Below are positions 15,892 to 23,315 of a stretch of 34,304 nt of DNA, piece after piece; position 1 is the stretch's first letter; the number at the start of each line of letters is the position of its first letter. The translations under genes were made by a program, and so were the position numbers. Source of the DNA: Cytophagales bacterium (GTDB lineage Bacteria; Bacteroidota; Bacteroidia; Cytophagales; Cyclobacteriaceae); contig JAAFHY010000030.1 of the NCBI GenBank assembly GCA_013298505.1, positions 1-34,304 of the forward strand, in the 5' to 3' direction. The notes beneath the pieces were generated by a model. It searched no databases, was not told the origin of the DNA, and saw nothing but the letters and a program-made list of their open reading frames with translations.

Positions 15892-16819
15892 ATTGTTGAG
15901 CTTTTTGCACAGGAAAAATCCCCACCGTCAAAAGCTCAGTGTGCCTTACTACCGAAACATCAATCATTGTTAAGATGTCTTTTCTAGTCAATTCTTTAAA
16001 AAGTTGATTTAGTGTATTAACTGGTTTGTTGTTGAACGACACAATGAAATCGCCAGCTTTGATTTGCGAGCGCGAAGCGGGCGAGTTATCTTCAATGTTT
16101 ACCACAAACAACGCTTTGTCATTGGGCAAATGATAGTGCCGTTTTATCTTTGGATTGATGGCAACTTCTTGCAGTTGAAATCCAAGATAAGCTTTGAACA
16201 CTTTTCCGGTCTTCAGTAACTGGCTACCTATTTCTTTAGCGGTGTTGATATCTACAGAAAAGCTAAGACCGTTAGCTCCTTGGATGATGGCCGTATTTAC
16301 TCCCACCACTTCGCCCTCGGTATTGATCAGTGGCCCTCCCGAATTTCCGGGATTCAAGGCAGCATCAGATTGAATAACATTGTCGACAAGCATTCCATTT
16401 TGGGAGCGCAATGTTCTACCCAGTGCACTTACTACGCCAGTGGTAACAGTATGCTGATAGCCAAGCGGATTGCCAATAGCAATGACGAATTGACCTATTT
16501 GAAGTTGCTCGGAATCTCCTAGTTTCGAAGTAGAGTAACCATCGGAATAGATTTTCAGGATAGCCAAATCGGTGTCAGGATCTTTGCCCAGCAAAGTGGC
16601 TTCAATCTCATTTTCGTTCAGTAAAGACACCATGATTTTTTCAGCACCATTAATAACATGACAGTTTGTAAAAATCAGTCCATCAGAAGAAAAAATAAAA
16701 CCCGAACCTGAACCCGCTGGCCGCAACTTCCCATTGACGGTTTTGTAAACATCTATTTTTACCACCGAGTTCTTTACCGCGCCCACGGCATCAATTATCA
16801 TCTGTGAAAATGAATCCAT
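15890..16819 (-). CDS. S1C (HtrA-like) serine protease with one PDZ domain, no signal peptide
   Basis: A trypsin-fold protease of the HtrA/DegP type. The catalytic triad from ATG 16819 is His54 (TNCHVI), Asp84 (PDTDLAIL) and Ser160 (NPGNSGGPL), with one PDZ domain at about 225-300. Length 309 aa. Unlike the nearby HtrA at 20477-21907, it starts directly with MDSFSQMIIDAVGAV and has no signal peptide or membrane anchor, so a cytoplasmic place is likely. An in-frame TTG at 16846 would only add nine polar residues. Divergent from the next gene over 146 bp. Confidence 0.9.
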   Translation of the reverse strand: MDSFSQMIIDAVGAVKNSVVKIDVYKTVNGKLRPAGSGSGFIFSSDGLIFTNCHVINGAEKIMVSLLNENEIEATLLGKDPDTDLAILKIYSDGYSTSKLGDSEQLQIGQFVIAIGNPLGYQHTVTTGVVSALGRTLRSQNGMLVDNVIQSDAALNPGNSGGPLINTEGEVVGVNTAIIQGANGLSFSVDINTAKEIGSQLLKTGKVFKAYLGFQLQEVAINPKIKRHYHLPNDKALFVVNIEDNSPASRSQIKAGDFIVSFNNKPVNTLNQLFKELTRKDILTMIDVSVVRHTELLTVGIFPVQKAQQ

Positions 16820-16965
16820 TTTTGTTTTTTCGAGTCGAGGTATCAAAAACCCCTCCGCAGCGGATATTCGGAAAAATTGGCAAGGTTTTCTGTCAAATTG
16901 ATGGATGATAGTGCCTATTGCTTGTGTTTATTAAATTCGTAACCTTTACAGATTAAAGTCTAGTC

Positions 16966-18420
16966 ATGGCCAAGTTAAAGAACATCGTAAAGCAACTTTC
17001 TGAAAAGGATTATAAAGAAATTTATGATTCGCTGATGGAGAGCAATGCCGAGAAATCGGCTTACCTGCTAAAAGCACTTCGTGAACGTCAACTTTCGGAT
17101 AGTAAAATTATGGTTGAACTGGAGGTGAACGCAAACGCCTATTATACCCTTCGATCGCGCCTAAACCAAAAAATTGAAGAGCACTTGCTTCAACAGATGG
17201 AAAGCCCGCGCACCGACATTCTGCGAAAAGTAGCCAACTTAAACGAGGTGCTGTTCACCAAGAAGAAAACTATTTCGATAGCCACTCTTAAGAAACTCGA
17301 AAAGGAATTGCTTGATTATGATCTTGCCAGCGAACTGACGGTGATTTATAAGTCGTTGAAAAAATTACATATCAACTCACCCGATCACTTTAATTATTCC
17401 CAACTCTACAATCGACATGTAGCATACATGTTGGCAGTAGATAAGGCCGAAGATTTATTAGCAGAGTATTTCAAGAAATATGGCAGCTACTTTTTATCGG
17501 CTGATGAAACCGAGAAATTGGGACTTACTCTGTTGGCCAAAGAGATGCAGAATGTGGCGAAGTTGTACGACTCGCATCGGTTGTATGTGTATCAAAGCTG
17601 CATGCTGATATTCCACAAACTCTTTGTGGAACAAGATGACAACTTGCAACAAGAAGGGGAATCGATCGAAGACATTTTTGCACACGTTCAGAAAATATTC
17701 GACACCTACAATTTAGATCCATTGTACTTTCATTTGAACCTTGTTTTTGAATTTTTGCATCTTGAGTACTACAATCACTATAAAGTATTCAGACAAGCCG
17801 AAAAATATTTTGAAGAAGTGAACGATGCGGGTGCCAGTTTGCTGGTCAACTATACCACGCTTACTTTTTCAGCTCAGTTTTTTATTTCAAAGTTAGAGCG
17901 CAGTTTGCGAATGGGTGCCGAGAAGGAACTCTACCTAGAAAACGAACAGATTTTTTCTGACATAGAAACAGACCCCACCGACTTGCCCAAGCACATGGTG
18001 TACATCGTGTATCGTGCGTTGGGCTGTTATTATGCAGGCAAACATGAAGAAGCTGCCAAACTTATCAATAGCTTAATCAATGAAGTAAGTTTGAAAAAGT
18101 ATCCGTTCGCCCAAATGGAGATAAAGGCAATTTTAGCACTCCAATATTGCCTGCTTCACGATTTTGAATTGTTCAACCAACACAGCAACAGCATTCAAAG
18201 GCAAATACGGATGTTTGGTAAAGACGAATGCGAAAACGTACTACTCTTTTTAAAGATGTTGAAGATTGCCACCAGCGAAGCAAAGAAAGATAAGCCTAAG
18301 AAAATCGCGGCTGTGATAGCGAAGTTTAAAGATGTGAAGGTGCGCTACTTTGCCCCTACATCATTAATTAAAATGGACGAAGCTTTTATTGAGAGCCTAA
18401 CCGCCATTGAAACCGACTAA
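16966..18420 (+). CDS. Uncharacterised all-helical protein, possibly TPR-like
   Basis: A 484-aa soluble protein I do not recognise as a named family. It is almost entirely amphipathic helix. The N-terminus (MAKLKNIVKQLSEKDYKEIY) is basic and could be a small helical domain; YYTLRSRLNQKIEEHLLQQM looks like a helix-rich linker. The middle and C-terminal parts alternate short helices in the manner of TPR or other alpha-solenoid repeats (for instance YIVYRALGCYYAGKHEEAAKLI at about 345-366). No signal peptide, membrane segment or catalytic motif is visible. Its 3' end overlaps that of the lone receiver gene by 4 bp on the other strand, so the two may be functionally or regulatorily linked. Confidence 0.7.
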   Translation: MAKLKNIVKQLSEKDYKEIYDSLMESNAEKSAYLLKALRERQLSDSKIMVELEVNANAYYTLRSRLNQKIEEHLLQQMESPRTDILRKVANLNEVLFTKKKTISIATLKKLEKELLDYDLASELTVIYKSLKKLHINSPDHFNYSQLYNRHVAYMLAVDKAEDLLAEYFKKYGSYFLSADETEKLGLTLLAKEMQNVAKLYDSHRLYVYQSCMLIFHKLFVEQDDNLQQEGESIEDIFAHVQKIFDTYNLDPLYFHLNLVFEFLHLEYYNHYKVFRQAEKYFEEVNDAGASLLVNYTTLTFSAQFFISKLERSLRMGAEKELYLENEQIFSDIETDPTDLPKHMVYIVYRALGCYYAGKHEEAAKLINSLINEVSLKKYPFAQMEIKAILALQYCLLHDFELFNQHSNSIQRQIRMFGKDECENVLLFLKMLKIATSEAKKDKPKKIAAVIAKFKDVKVRYFAPTSLIKMDEAFIESLTAIETD

Positions 18421-18824
18421 ACTTCTAGATTAATAATACTTTCGTGCGAAAGCGGTTTGTTCAGGTAAAGCTTTACGTTCGGATATTTTTTTGAGCGGTT
18501 GAAATCTTGCGGATTGATTGACGAGGTGAGCATCACAATCTTGCATTTGTTTTTGGCATGCGGTGTTAATTTTTCAAATTCATCTAAGAATTGAAACCCG
18601 TCCATCAAAGGCATATCAATATCTAAAAAGATAATATCCGGAAGAACCTTCTCTGCAATATCCATCTTCTCCATATTCTTCAAGAACTCAATCGCACTTT
18701 TTGCACCTGTATGGGTGTAAATGTTTTCAGAAACGGCAGCCGCTTCAATCATTTTTTGATTTATCAGATTGTCGATTTCGTTATCGTCAATCAACATTAC
18801 TGTTTTATATTTTTTAGCAACCAT
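18417..18824 (-). CDS. Single-domain response regulator (receiver only)
   Basis: A CheY-like receiver without an output domain. Acid pocket Asp13/Asp14 (LIDDNEID), phosphoacceptor Asp68 (FLDIDMP), Thr100 (MLTSS) and Lys123 (LNKPLS) are all present, so phosphorylation should work. Length 135 aa. The long insert between helix 3 and the active strand (FLKNMEKMDIAEKVLPD) is common in Bacteroidota receivers that serve hybrid kinases. No histidine kinase is in the window. Convergent with the helical protein, overlapping stops 18417-18420. Confidence 0.92.
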   Translation of the reverse strand: MVAKKYKTVMLIDDNEIDNLINQKMIEAAAVSENIYTHTGAKSAIEFLKNMEKMDIAEKVLPDIIFLDIDMPLMDGFQFLDEFEKLTPHAKNKCKIVMLTSSINPQDFNRSKKYPNVKLYLNKPLSHESIINLEV

Positions 18825-18877
18825 AGTCTGTAAATGTTTTCTAAAGTACGGGTAAAATATATTTTATCAAAGCACCA

Positions 18878-20419
18878 TTAAATATCAAACTTTATTCCTT
18901 GTGCCAACGGTAAATTGCTACCGTAATTAATGGTGTTGGTTTGCCTGCGCATATAAACTTTCCAGGCGTCTGAGCCAGATTCGCGTCCGCCACCGGTTTC
19001 TTTTTCGCCCCCAAAGGCACCGCCAATCTCGGCACCTGATGTACCAATGTTAACATTGGCAATGCCGCAATCTGATCCAGCCTGCGACAAAAACTTTTCC
19101 ATTTCTTGAACATGGCTAGTCATGATGGCTGACGATAAACCTTGCTTTACCCCATTCTGAAGTTCAATGGCCTCGTCAATCGTTTTGTATTTTATTAAAT
19201 AAAGTATAGGGGCAAAAGTTTCTTGCTGTACAATTTCAAAGTGATTCTTTACTTCAGCAATCGCTGGCTTGACGTAACATCCCGATGCATATCCTTTTCC
19301 AGAAAGCACGCCACCATTTACAACAAAACTTCCTCCTTCTTCTTTTACCTTGCGCAGCGCATTCCGGTATGACTTAACAGCCAACTGATCGATCAATGGA
19401 CCAACATGATTGCTTTGATCTAGTGGATTGCCAATGTGTAGGTTTGAATAGGCCTTTTTCAATCTCACTTTCACTTCGTTGTAAACATCTTCATGAACGA
19501 TGAGCCTTCTGGTAGATGTGCAACGCTGGCCAGCAGTGCCTACAGCCCCAAACAAAGCCCCACGAATGGCCATGTCTAAATTAGCGTTGGGTGTTATGAT
19601 AATTGCGTTATTGCCACCTAGCTCTAGTAAAGCTCGGCCTAAACGCTCGCTCACAGTTCTGCCAACAGCTTTGCCCATTCGTACTGAGCCCGTTGCCGAT
19701 ACAAGAGGAATATGCTCGCTCGAACACATAAGTTGCCCGATTTTATAATCGCCATTGATAATACACGATATGCCTTCAGGTACATTGTTCTTGGCAAAAA
19801 CTTTTAAAATAATATTTTGACACGCAATGCTACAGAGCGGAGTTTTTTCTGACGGTTTCCAAATGCACACATCGCCACAAACCCACGCAAGCATGGTGTT
19901 CCAAGCCCAAACTGCTACAGGAAAATTAAAAGCTGATATAATACCAACAATGCCCAGTGAATGATATTGTTCATACATTCTATGTTGCGGTCGTTCAGAA
20001 TGCATGGTGAGCCCATTTAACTGACGCGATAAACCAACTGCAAAATCGCAGATGTCAATCATCTCTTGTACTTCGCCCAATCCTTCTTGGTATGACTTGC
20101 CCATTTCGTACGAAACAAGTTTACCCAATGGCTCTTTGTACTTACGCAGGGCTTCACCAATCTGCCGTACCACCTCTCCTCGTTTAGGCGATGGCACCAA
20201 ACGCCATTCTAAAAAAGCTTGATGCGCTTGATCTACTACTTTGTGAAATGCTTTTTCATCGGTTGATTGTACTCTTCCTATTAATTTTCCATCCGCAGGA
20301 GAATACGATGAGATACTCAAGCCTTTGGTTCTGAGCCATTTTTTACCTGTTGATGTGCCCAAATTGGATTTTTTAACACCGAGCGTGTTTAGTGCTTCTT
20401 GAATGCCGAAGTTTTGCAT
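18878..20419 (-). CDS. Aldehyde dehydrogenase, ALDH7 (aminoadipate semialdehyde dehydrogenase) type
   Basis: An NAD(P)-dependent oxidation of an aldehyde to an acid; the ALDH7 family acts on alpha-aminoadipate semialdehyde (lysine breakdown) and betaine aldehyde. Numbered from ATG 20419: Asn165 in SAFNFPVAV, Glu266 in LLELGGNNA and catalytic Cys300 in GQRCTSTRR. The C-terminal region GGAFGGEKETGGGRESGSDA is typical of the family. Length 513 aa. An in-frame TTG at 20443 exists, but the -7 box TAGATTTG (minus strand, 20441-20448) would place transcription start downstream of it, which supports ATG 20419. Confidence 0.9.
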   Translation of the reverse strand: MQNFGIQEALNTLGVKKSNLGTSTGKKWLRTKGLSISSYSPADGKLIGRVQSTDEKAFHKVVDQAHQAFLEWRLVPSPKRGEVVRQIGEALRKYKEPLGKLVSYEMGKSYQEGLGEVQEMIDICDFAVGLSRQLNGLTMHSERPQHRMYEQYHSLGIVGIISAFNFPVAVWAWNTMLAWVCGDVCIWKPSEKTPLCSIACQNIILKVFAKNNVPEGISCIINGDYKIGQLMCSSEHIPLVSATGSVRMGKAVGRTVSERLGRALLELGGNNAIIITPNANLDMAIRGALFGAVGTAGQRCTSTRRLIVHEDVYNEVKVRLKKAYSNLHIGNPLDQSNHVGPLIDQLAVKSYRNALRKVKEEGGSFVVNGGVLSGKGYASGCYVKPAIAEVKNHFEIVQQETFAPILYLIKYKTIDEAIELQNGVKQGLSSAIMTSHVQEMEKFLSQAGSDCGIANVNIGTSGAEIGGAFGGEKETGGGRESGSDAWKVYMRRQTNTINYGSNLPLAQGIKFDI

Positions 20420-20440
20420 AGTAGTGATTGAAATAGTTGG

Positions 20441-20448
20441 CAAATCTA
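20441..20448 (-). promoter_or_regulatory. Candidate -7 box of the ALDH gene
   Basis: On the minus strand this reads TAGATTTG, an exact TAnnTTTG match, about 20 bp upstream of ATG 20419. No TTTG was found 19 nt further upstream, so only the -7 element supports it. Confidence 0.45.
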
Positions 20449-20476
20449 ATCAGAATTTTAGTTATTGGGGTAGTTA

Positions 20477-21907
20477 TTACCAATCAAGAGCAAAGGCTAC
20501 TTTTTCATTGCTTTCATTTATCCCTTCAACTAAAACGCCTCCTTTTTTTAAGTTCATAATTCTATTTAAGTCGGCAACATTATCTACAGGAGCTTTGTCG
20601 ATATGGGTAATCACATAATTTTCTTTGGCTCCTCCTTTTTTCCATTTGCCTTCGGTAATTTTTTTGATGCGAACTCCGCCATCTAAATTAAGGTGGGTTA
20701 ACTGTGAGTAGGAGATGTCTTCTAACTCTGCACCTTCCATCACAAAGTCAACGACTGGCTTGCTCATACTCTCAGTGCCATCGTACTTTTTTAATTTGGC
20801 AGTAACCGAACGATCCGTTCTATTTCTTCGGTAACTAACTTCAATGGATTGGCCGGGTCTGTTGCGCGCTACCCATTCTTGCATTTCGCTTACGCCCGCC
20901 ACGCGGTGGCCATTGATTGCGGTTATCACATCACCAGTATGTAGGCCGCAAAGTGCAGCAGCACTTCCTTCATTCACCGCCCGCACAAACACACCTTGCA
21001 CAACATCTAGTTTTTCTTCTTCGGCCAGTTGTGCATCTACATCGGCAATCTGAATGCCGAGTAAGCCTCTTTGCACTTCACCAAATTCAAGCAGGTCGTC
21101 CATGATCTTTTTTACTAAACTAACGGGAATAGCAAACGAGTAGCCAGCATACGCTCCGGTGGCGGTTGCAATAGCCGAGTTAATGCCGATCAGTTCACCT
21201 TCTAAATTGACAAGTGCGCCACCGCTATTGCCGGGGTTTACAGCAGCATCGGTTTGTATGAATGATTCGATTTGAAGATTATTTTTGTCGCGTAAGATAT
21301 TGATGTTACGAGCGCGTGCGCTGACAATCCCCGCGGTGACAGTTGAGTTGAGATCGAATGGATTGCCAATGGCCAATACCCATTCGCCCAGTATGATCGC
21401 ATCTGAATTTCCATATTTTACATAGGGAAAATGAGTACCTTTTATTTTTAGCAGAGCTAAATCAGTGCTCGGGTCTTTTCCGATCAACTTGGCAAAAAAG
21501 CGCTGGTTATTGTTCATTACTACTTCAATAGAAGTAGCATCTTCAATTACGTGAAAGTTAGTTACAATATACCCATCATCAGAAATGATTACACCCGAGC
21601 CGCTCGATTGCGCATGTGGATTCATGTAGCTATTGAGTGCGTTGAGGCTAAAACCACTTAATCCATATACCGTTCTGATGTGAACCACGGCTGGTGTTAC
21701 TAGTTTGGCTGCATTTTCAAAATTGATCCCAGCATTAAACCGATACGATGAATCAGTAACAAAATTTATTGCTTTCGATTTTTGATGTTCTTCAATGGAA
21801 GTATAAGTCGGTTGATTTGATATATAGCGCAGCGTTAGCAGGGTGCCGATAATAGCCCCGATAATTGAAGAACAGACAACGAGTAATACTAATAGAGTAC
21901 GCTTCAT
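20477..21907 (-). CDS. Membrane-anchored HtrA/Deg serine protease with two PDZ domains
   Basis: Envelope quality-control protease. An N-terminal hydrophobic segment (residues 4-27) with no clear cleavage site anchors it. Triad: His119 (TNFHVIED), Asp149 (PSTDLALL), Ser228 (NPGNSGGAL). The first PDZ lies at about 285-370 (RGLLGIQIADV to VSYRR), a second divergent one at about 385-470. Length 476 aa, typical of Do/DegQ-type proteases of Bacteroidota. Its promoter region overlaps the terminator of the downstream-running Hsp20 gene; a shared heat or envelope stress role would fit but is not shown. Confidence 0.92.
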   Translation of the reverse strand: MKRTLLVLLVVCSSIIGAIIGTLLTLRYISNQPTYTSIEEHQKSKAINFVTDSSYRFNAGINFENAAKLVTPAVVHIRTVYGLSGFSLNALNSYMNPHAQSSGSGVIISDDGYIVTNFHVIEDATSIEVVMNNNQRFFAKLIGKDPSTDLALLKIKGTHFPYVKYGNSDAIILGEWVLAIGNPFDLNSTVTAGIVSARARNINILRDKNNLQIESFIQTDAAVNPGNSGGALVNLEGELIGINSAIATATGAYAGYSFAIPVSLVKKIMDDLLEFGEVQRGLLGIQIADVDAQLAEEEKLDVVQGVFVRAVNEGSAAALCGLHTGDVITAINGHRVAGVSEMQEWVARNRPGQSIEVSYRRNRTDRSVTAKLKKYDGTESMSKPVVDFVMEGAELEDISYSQLTHLNLDGGVRIKKITEGKWKKGGAKENYVITHIDKAPVDNVADLNRIMNLKKGGVLVEGINESNEKVAFALDW

Positions 21908-21939
21908 AACTATGTTTTCAGTAAGTTACATGGTTCTTT

Positions 21940-21947
21940 CAAAAGTA
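21940..21947 (-). promoter_or_regulatory. Candidate -7 box of the HtrA gene
   Basis: Reads TACTTTTG on the minus strand (exact TAnnTTTG), 32 bp upstream of ATG 21907. A TTTG on the same strand (21963-21966) is only 15 nt away instead of 19, so the -33 element is weak. Confidence 0.45.
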
Positions 21948-21963
21948 AAAAGCGATGCGAAAC

Positions 21964-21992
21964 AAAAAGGGCATCCCCTTGCGAGGACACCC
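21964..21992 (-). terminator. Terminator of the Hsp20 gene
   Basis: On the minus strand GGGTGTCC (21992-21985) pairs with GGATGCCC (21976-21969), including two G-U pairs, and is followed by TTTTTG. It lies 28 bp after the Hsp20 stop. Confidence 0.6.
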
Positions 21993-22020
21993 CACCCACT
22001 CCATTTTTTTGCTTGTGCGC

Positions 22021-22473
22021 TTAATTCACTTTAATAGTTTGCTTCAGCGCTTTCTTTTCGTCTTTTGGCAGCGTAAGCTCCAAAATCCCTTTGTCGTACT
22101 TAGCGTTTATTTTTGTAGCGTCTACATTTTCGGGCAATGAGAATGCACGACTAAACGAGCCATAATTGGTTTCGATGGCGTGATAGTTTTTCTCTTTCTT
22201 TTCGTTGCTGAATTTGCGCTCGCCACTTACGGTCAAATAGTTATCTTTCAACTCGATGTTGAAATCTTCTTTGTTTAAGCCAGGCACTGCAAAATGAATT
22301 TCAAAAGCTTGCTCGTTTTCTACCACATCTACTTTGGGTACAAATCTGCTGCCACCTGTGCGTGCCATCGAGTCGGTAAAGAAACGATCTACTAAGTTGT
22401 TGAATGAAGTCGGTACGAAGTCCGCACCGTTGTAACGAATGATGTTCATAGTGTTATTTTTTTGGTTTGACAT
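22021..22473 (-). CDS. Hsp20/alpha-crystallin small heat-shock protein
   Basis: An ATP-independent holdase chaperone. The alpha-crystallin domain spans about residues 45-140 with KVDVVENEQAFEIHFAVPGL, KEDFNIELKDNYLTVSGER, GSFSRAFSLPENVD and the closing A-x-x-x-n-G-I-L-x-L motif (AKYDKGILELTLPK). The C-terminal KQTIKVN holds the I-x-V anchor. Two starts are possible, ATG 22473 (150 aa) and ATG 22449 (MNIIRYNG, 142 aa); the shorter one matches the usual N-terminus of relatives. A 17-bp palindrome lies 74 bp upstream of ATG 22473. Confidence 0.93.
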   Translation of the reverse strand: MSNQKNNTMNIIRYNGADFVPTSFNNLVDRFFTDSMARTGGSRFVPKVDVVENEQAFEIHFAVPGLNKEDFNIELKDNYLTVSGERKFSNEKKEKNYHAIETNYGSFSRAFSLPENVDATKINAKYDKGILELTLPKDEKKALKQTIKVN

Positions 22474-22546
22474 TAATTTTAGTCTCGTGAGTCCATCTCA
22501 TGAAAAATTGTGCCTTTTGATAATTTGGTGAATTTTTAAGACATTA

Positions 22547-22563
22547 TGGCTTATATTAAGCCA
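22547..22563. promoter_or_regulatory. Perfect 7-bp inverted repeat upstream of Hsp20
   Basis: TGGCTTA-TAT-TAAGCCA is a perfect palindrome with a 3-bp centre, in the 205-bp gap between the Hsp20 and ExbD genes. Its size suits a dimeric repressor operator; the cognate factor is not known. No TAnnTTTG box was found in the gap. Confidence 0.4.
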
Positions 22564-22622
22564 CTAATCGGTTAAATTATGACAAATTGACGTAAATTTT
22601 TGAATTAAATTGTCGAATAATC

Positions 22623-22640
22623 AAAAATCAGGATCTGATT
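22623..22640 (-). terminator. Terminator of the ExbD gene
   Basis: On the minus strand AATCAG-ATC-CTGATT forms a perfect 6-bp stem followed by TTT, 38 bp downstream of the ExbD stop. The stem is short and AT-rich. Confidence 0.45.
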
Positions 22641-22678
22641 AGAGTCAAGATTAAAAATCCTTTTCATTCTTATTCTTC

Positions 22679-23215
22679 CTATTTCTTCGCGTTGGCTAGC
22701 GATATGTTCATGGGTATTCCCTCCCTAGCTTTTTTTGCAATTACTTGGTTAGCCAGTACTTTAAGATCAAGTTTTCGAAATGCCTCTGCACTCATAAAGG
22801 CTCGCTCGGCATAGATTTCATAATAGGCTGATTGAATTTGATCGAGCGCGTAAATGAAAGCTTCATGCGAAGTGCCCCGATCGGCATAAAGCGAGATAAC
22901 GGCCTTTTCGGGGCTTTCTGAAAAAGAAGTGCTGCCGTTTTGGTTAAGAATAAATTGTTTGATTTCGCCACTCACTTTCTCCAGCGTTGTGTGTGGAGTA
23001 CCCTCTACCAAAAACTGGTTTTGTGAATTGATATGAATGGAAAAAATATTTCTTTCTTTCCATGGCAATTCGCTTGTTGTTAATTCAGGAAGAATCATTG
23101 GAAGCCCTTTTTGAGTTTCGATGACAGTGGTGATTAGAAAAAACGTAAGCAATAGAAAGGCAATATCGGCCATAGAACTTGTGCTTACTTCGGCAGCAGG
23201 TCGGTAGGATTTCAT
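22679..23215 (-). CDS. exbD: ExbD/TolR family transport protein (orphan)
   Basis: The single-pass periplasmic partner of an ExbB/TolQ proton channel. The N-terminal membrane segment IAFLLLTFFLITTVIE (about 18-33) is preceded by the family motif SMADIAFLLL, with its conserved Asp17 in the membrane. The remainder is the periplasmic domain, including VISLYADRGTSHEAFIYALDQIQ. Length 178 aa. No ExbB gene lies beside it; it stands alone, divergent from the BatA-like gene over 100 bp, so its partner must be elsewhere. Confidence 0.88.
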   Translation of the reverse strand: MKSYRPAAEVSTSSMADIAFLLLTFFLITTVIETQKGLPMILPELTTSELPWKERNIFSIHINSQNQFLVEGTPHTTLEKVSGEIKQFILNQNGSTSFSESPEKAVISLYADRGTSHEAFIYALDQIQSAYYEIYAERAFMSAEAFRKLDLKVLANQVIAKKAREGIPMNISLANAKK

Positions 23216-23315
23216 AACAATATTTTTAATTGTTGTAATCCATCTACTTAAAAATGGTCACAGATGAGTTTTCGATAGATGGGGCTTCTACCAATTAAAT
23301 TGTAAATTTACCCGA

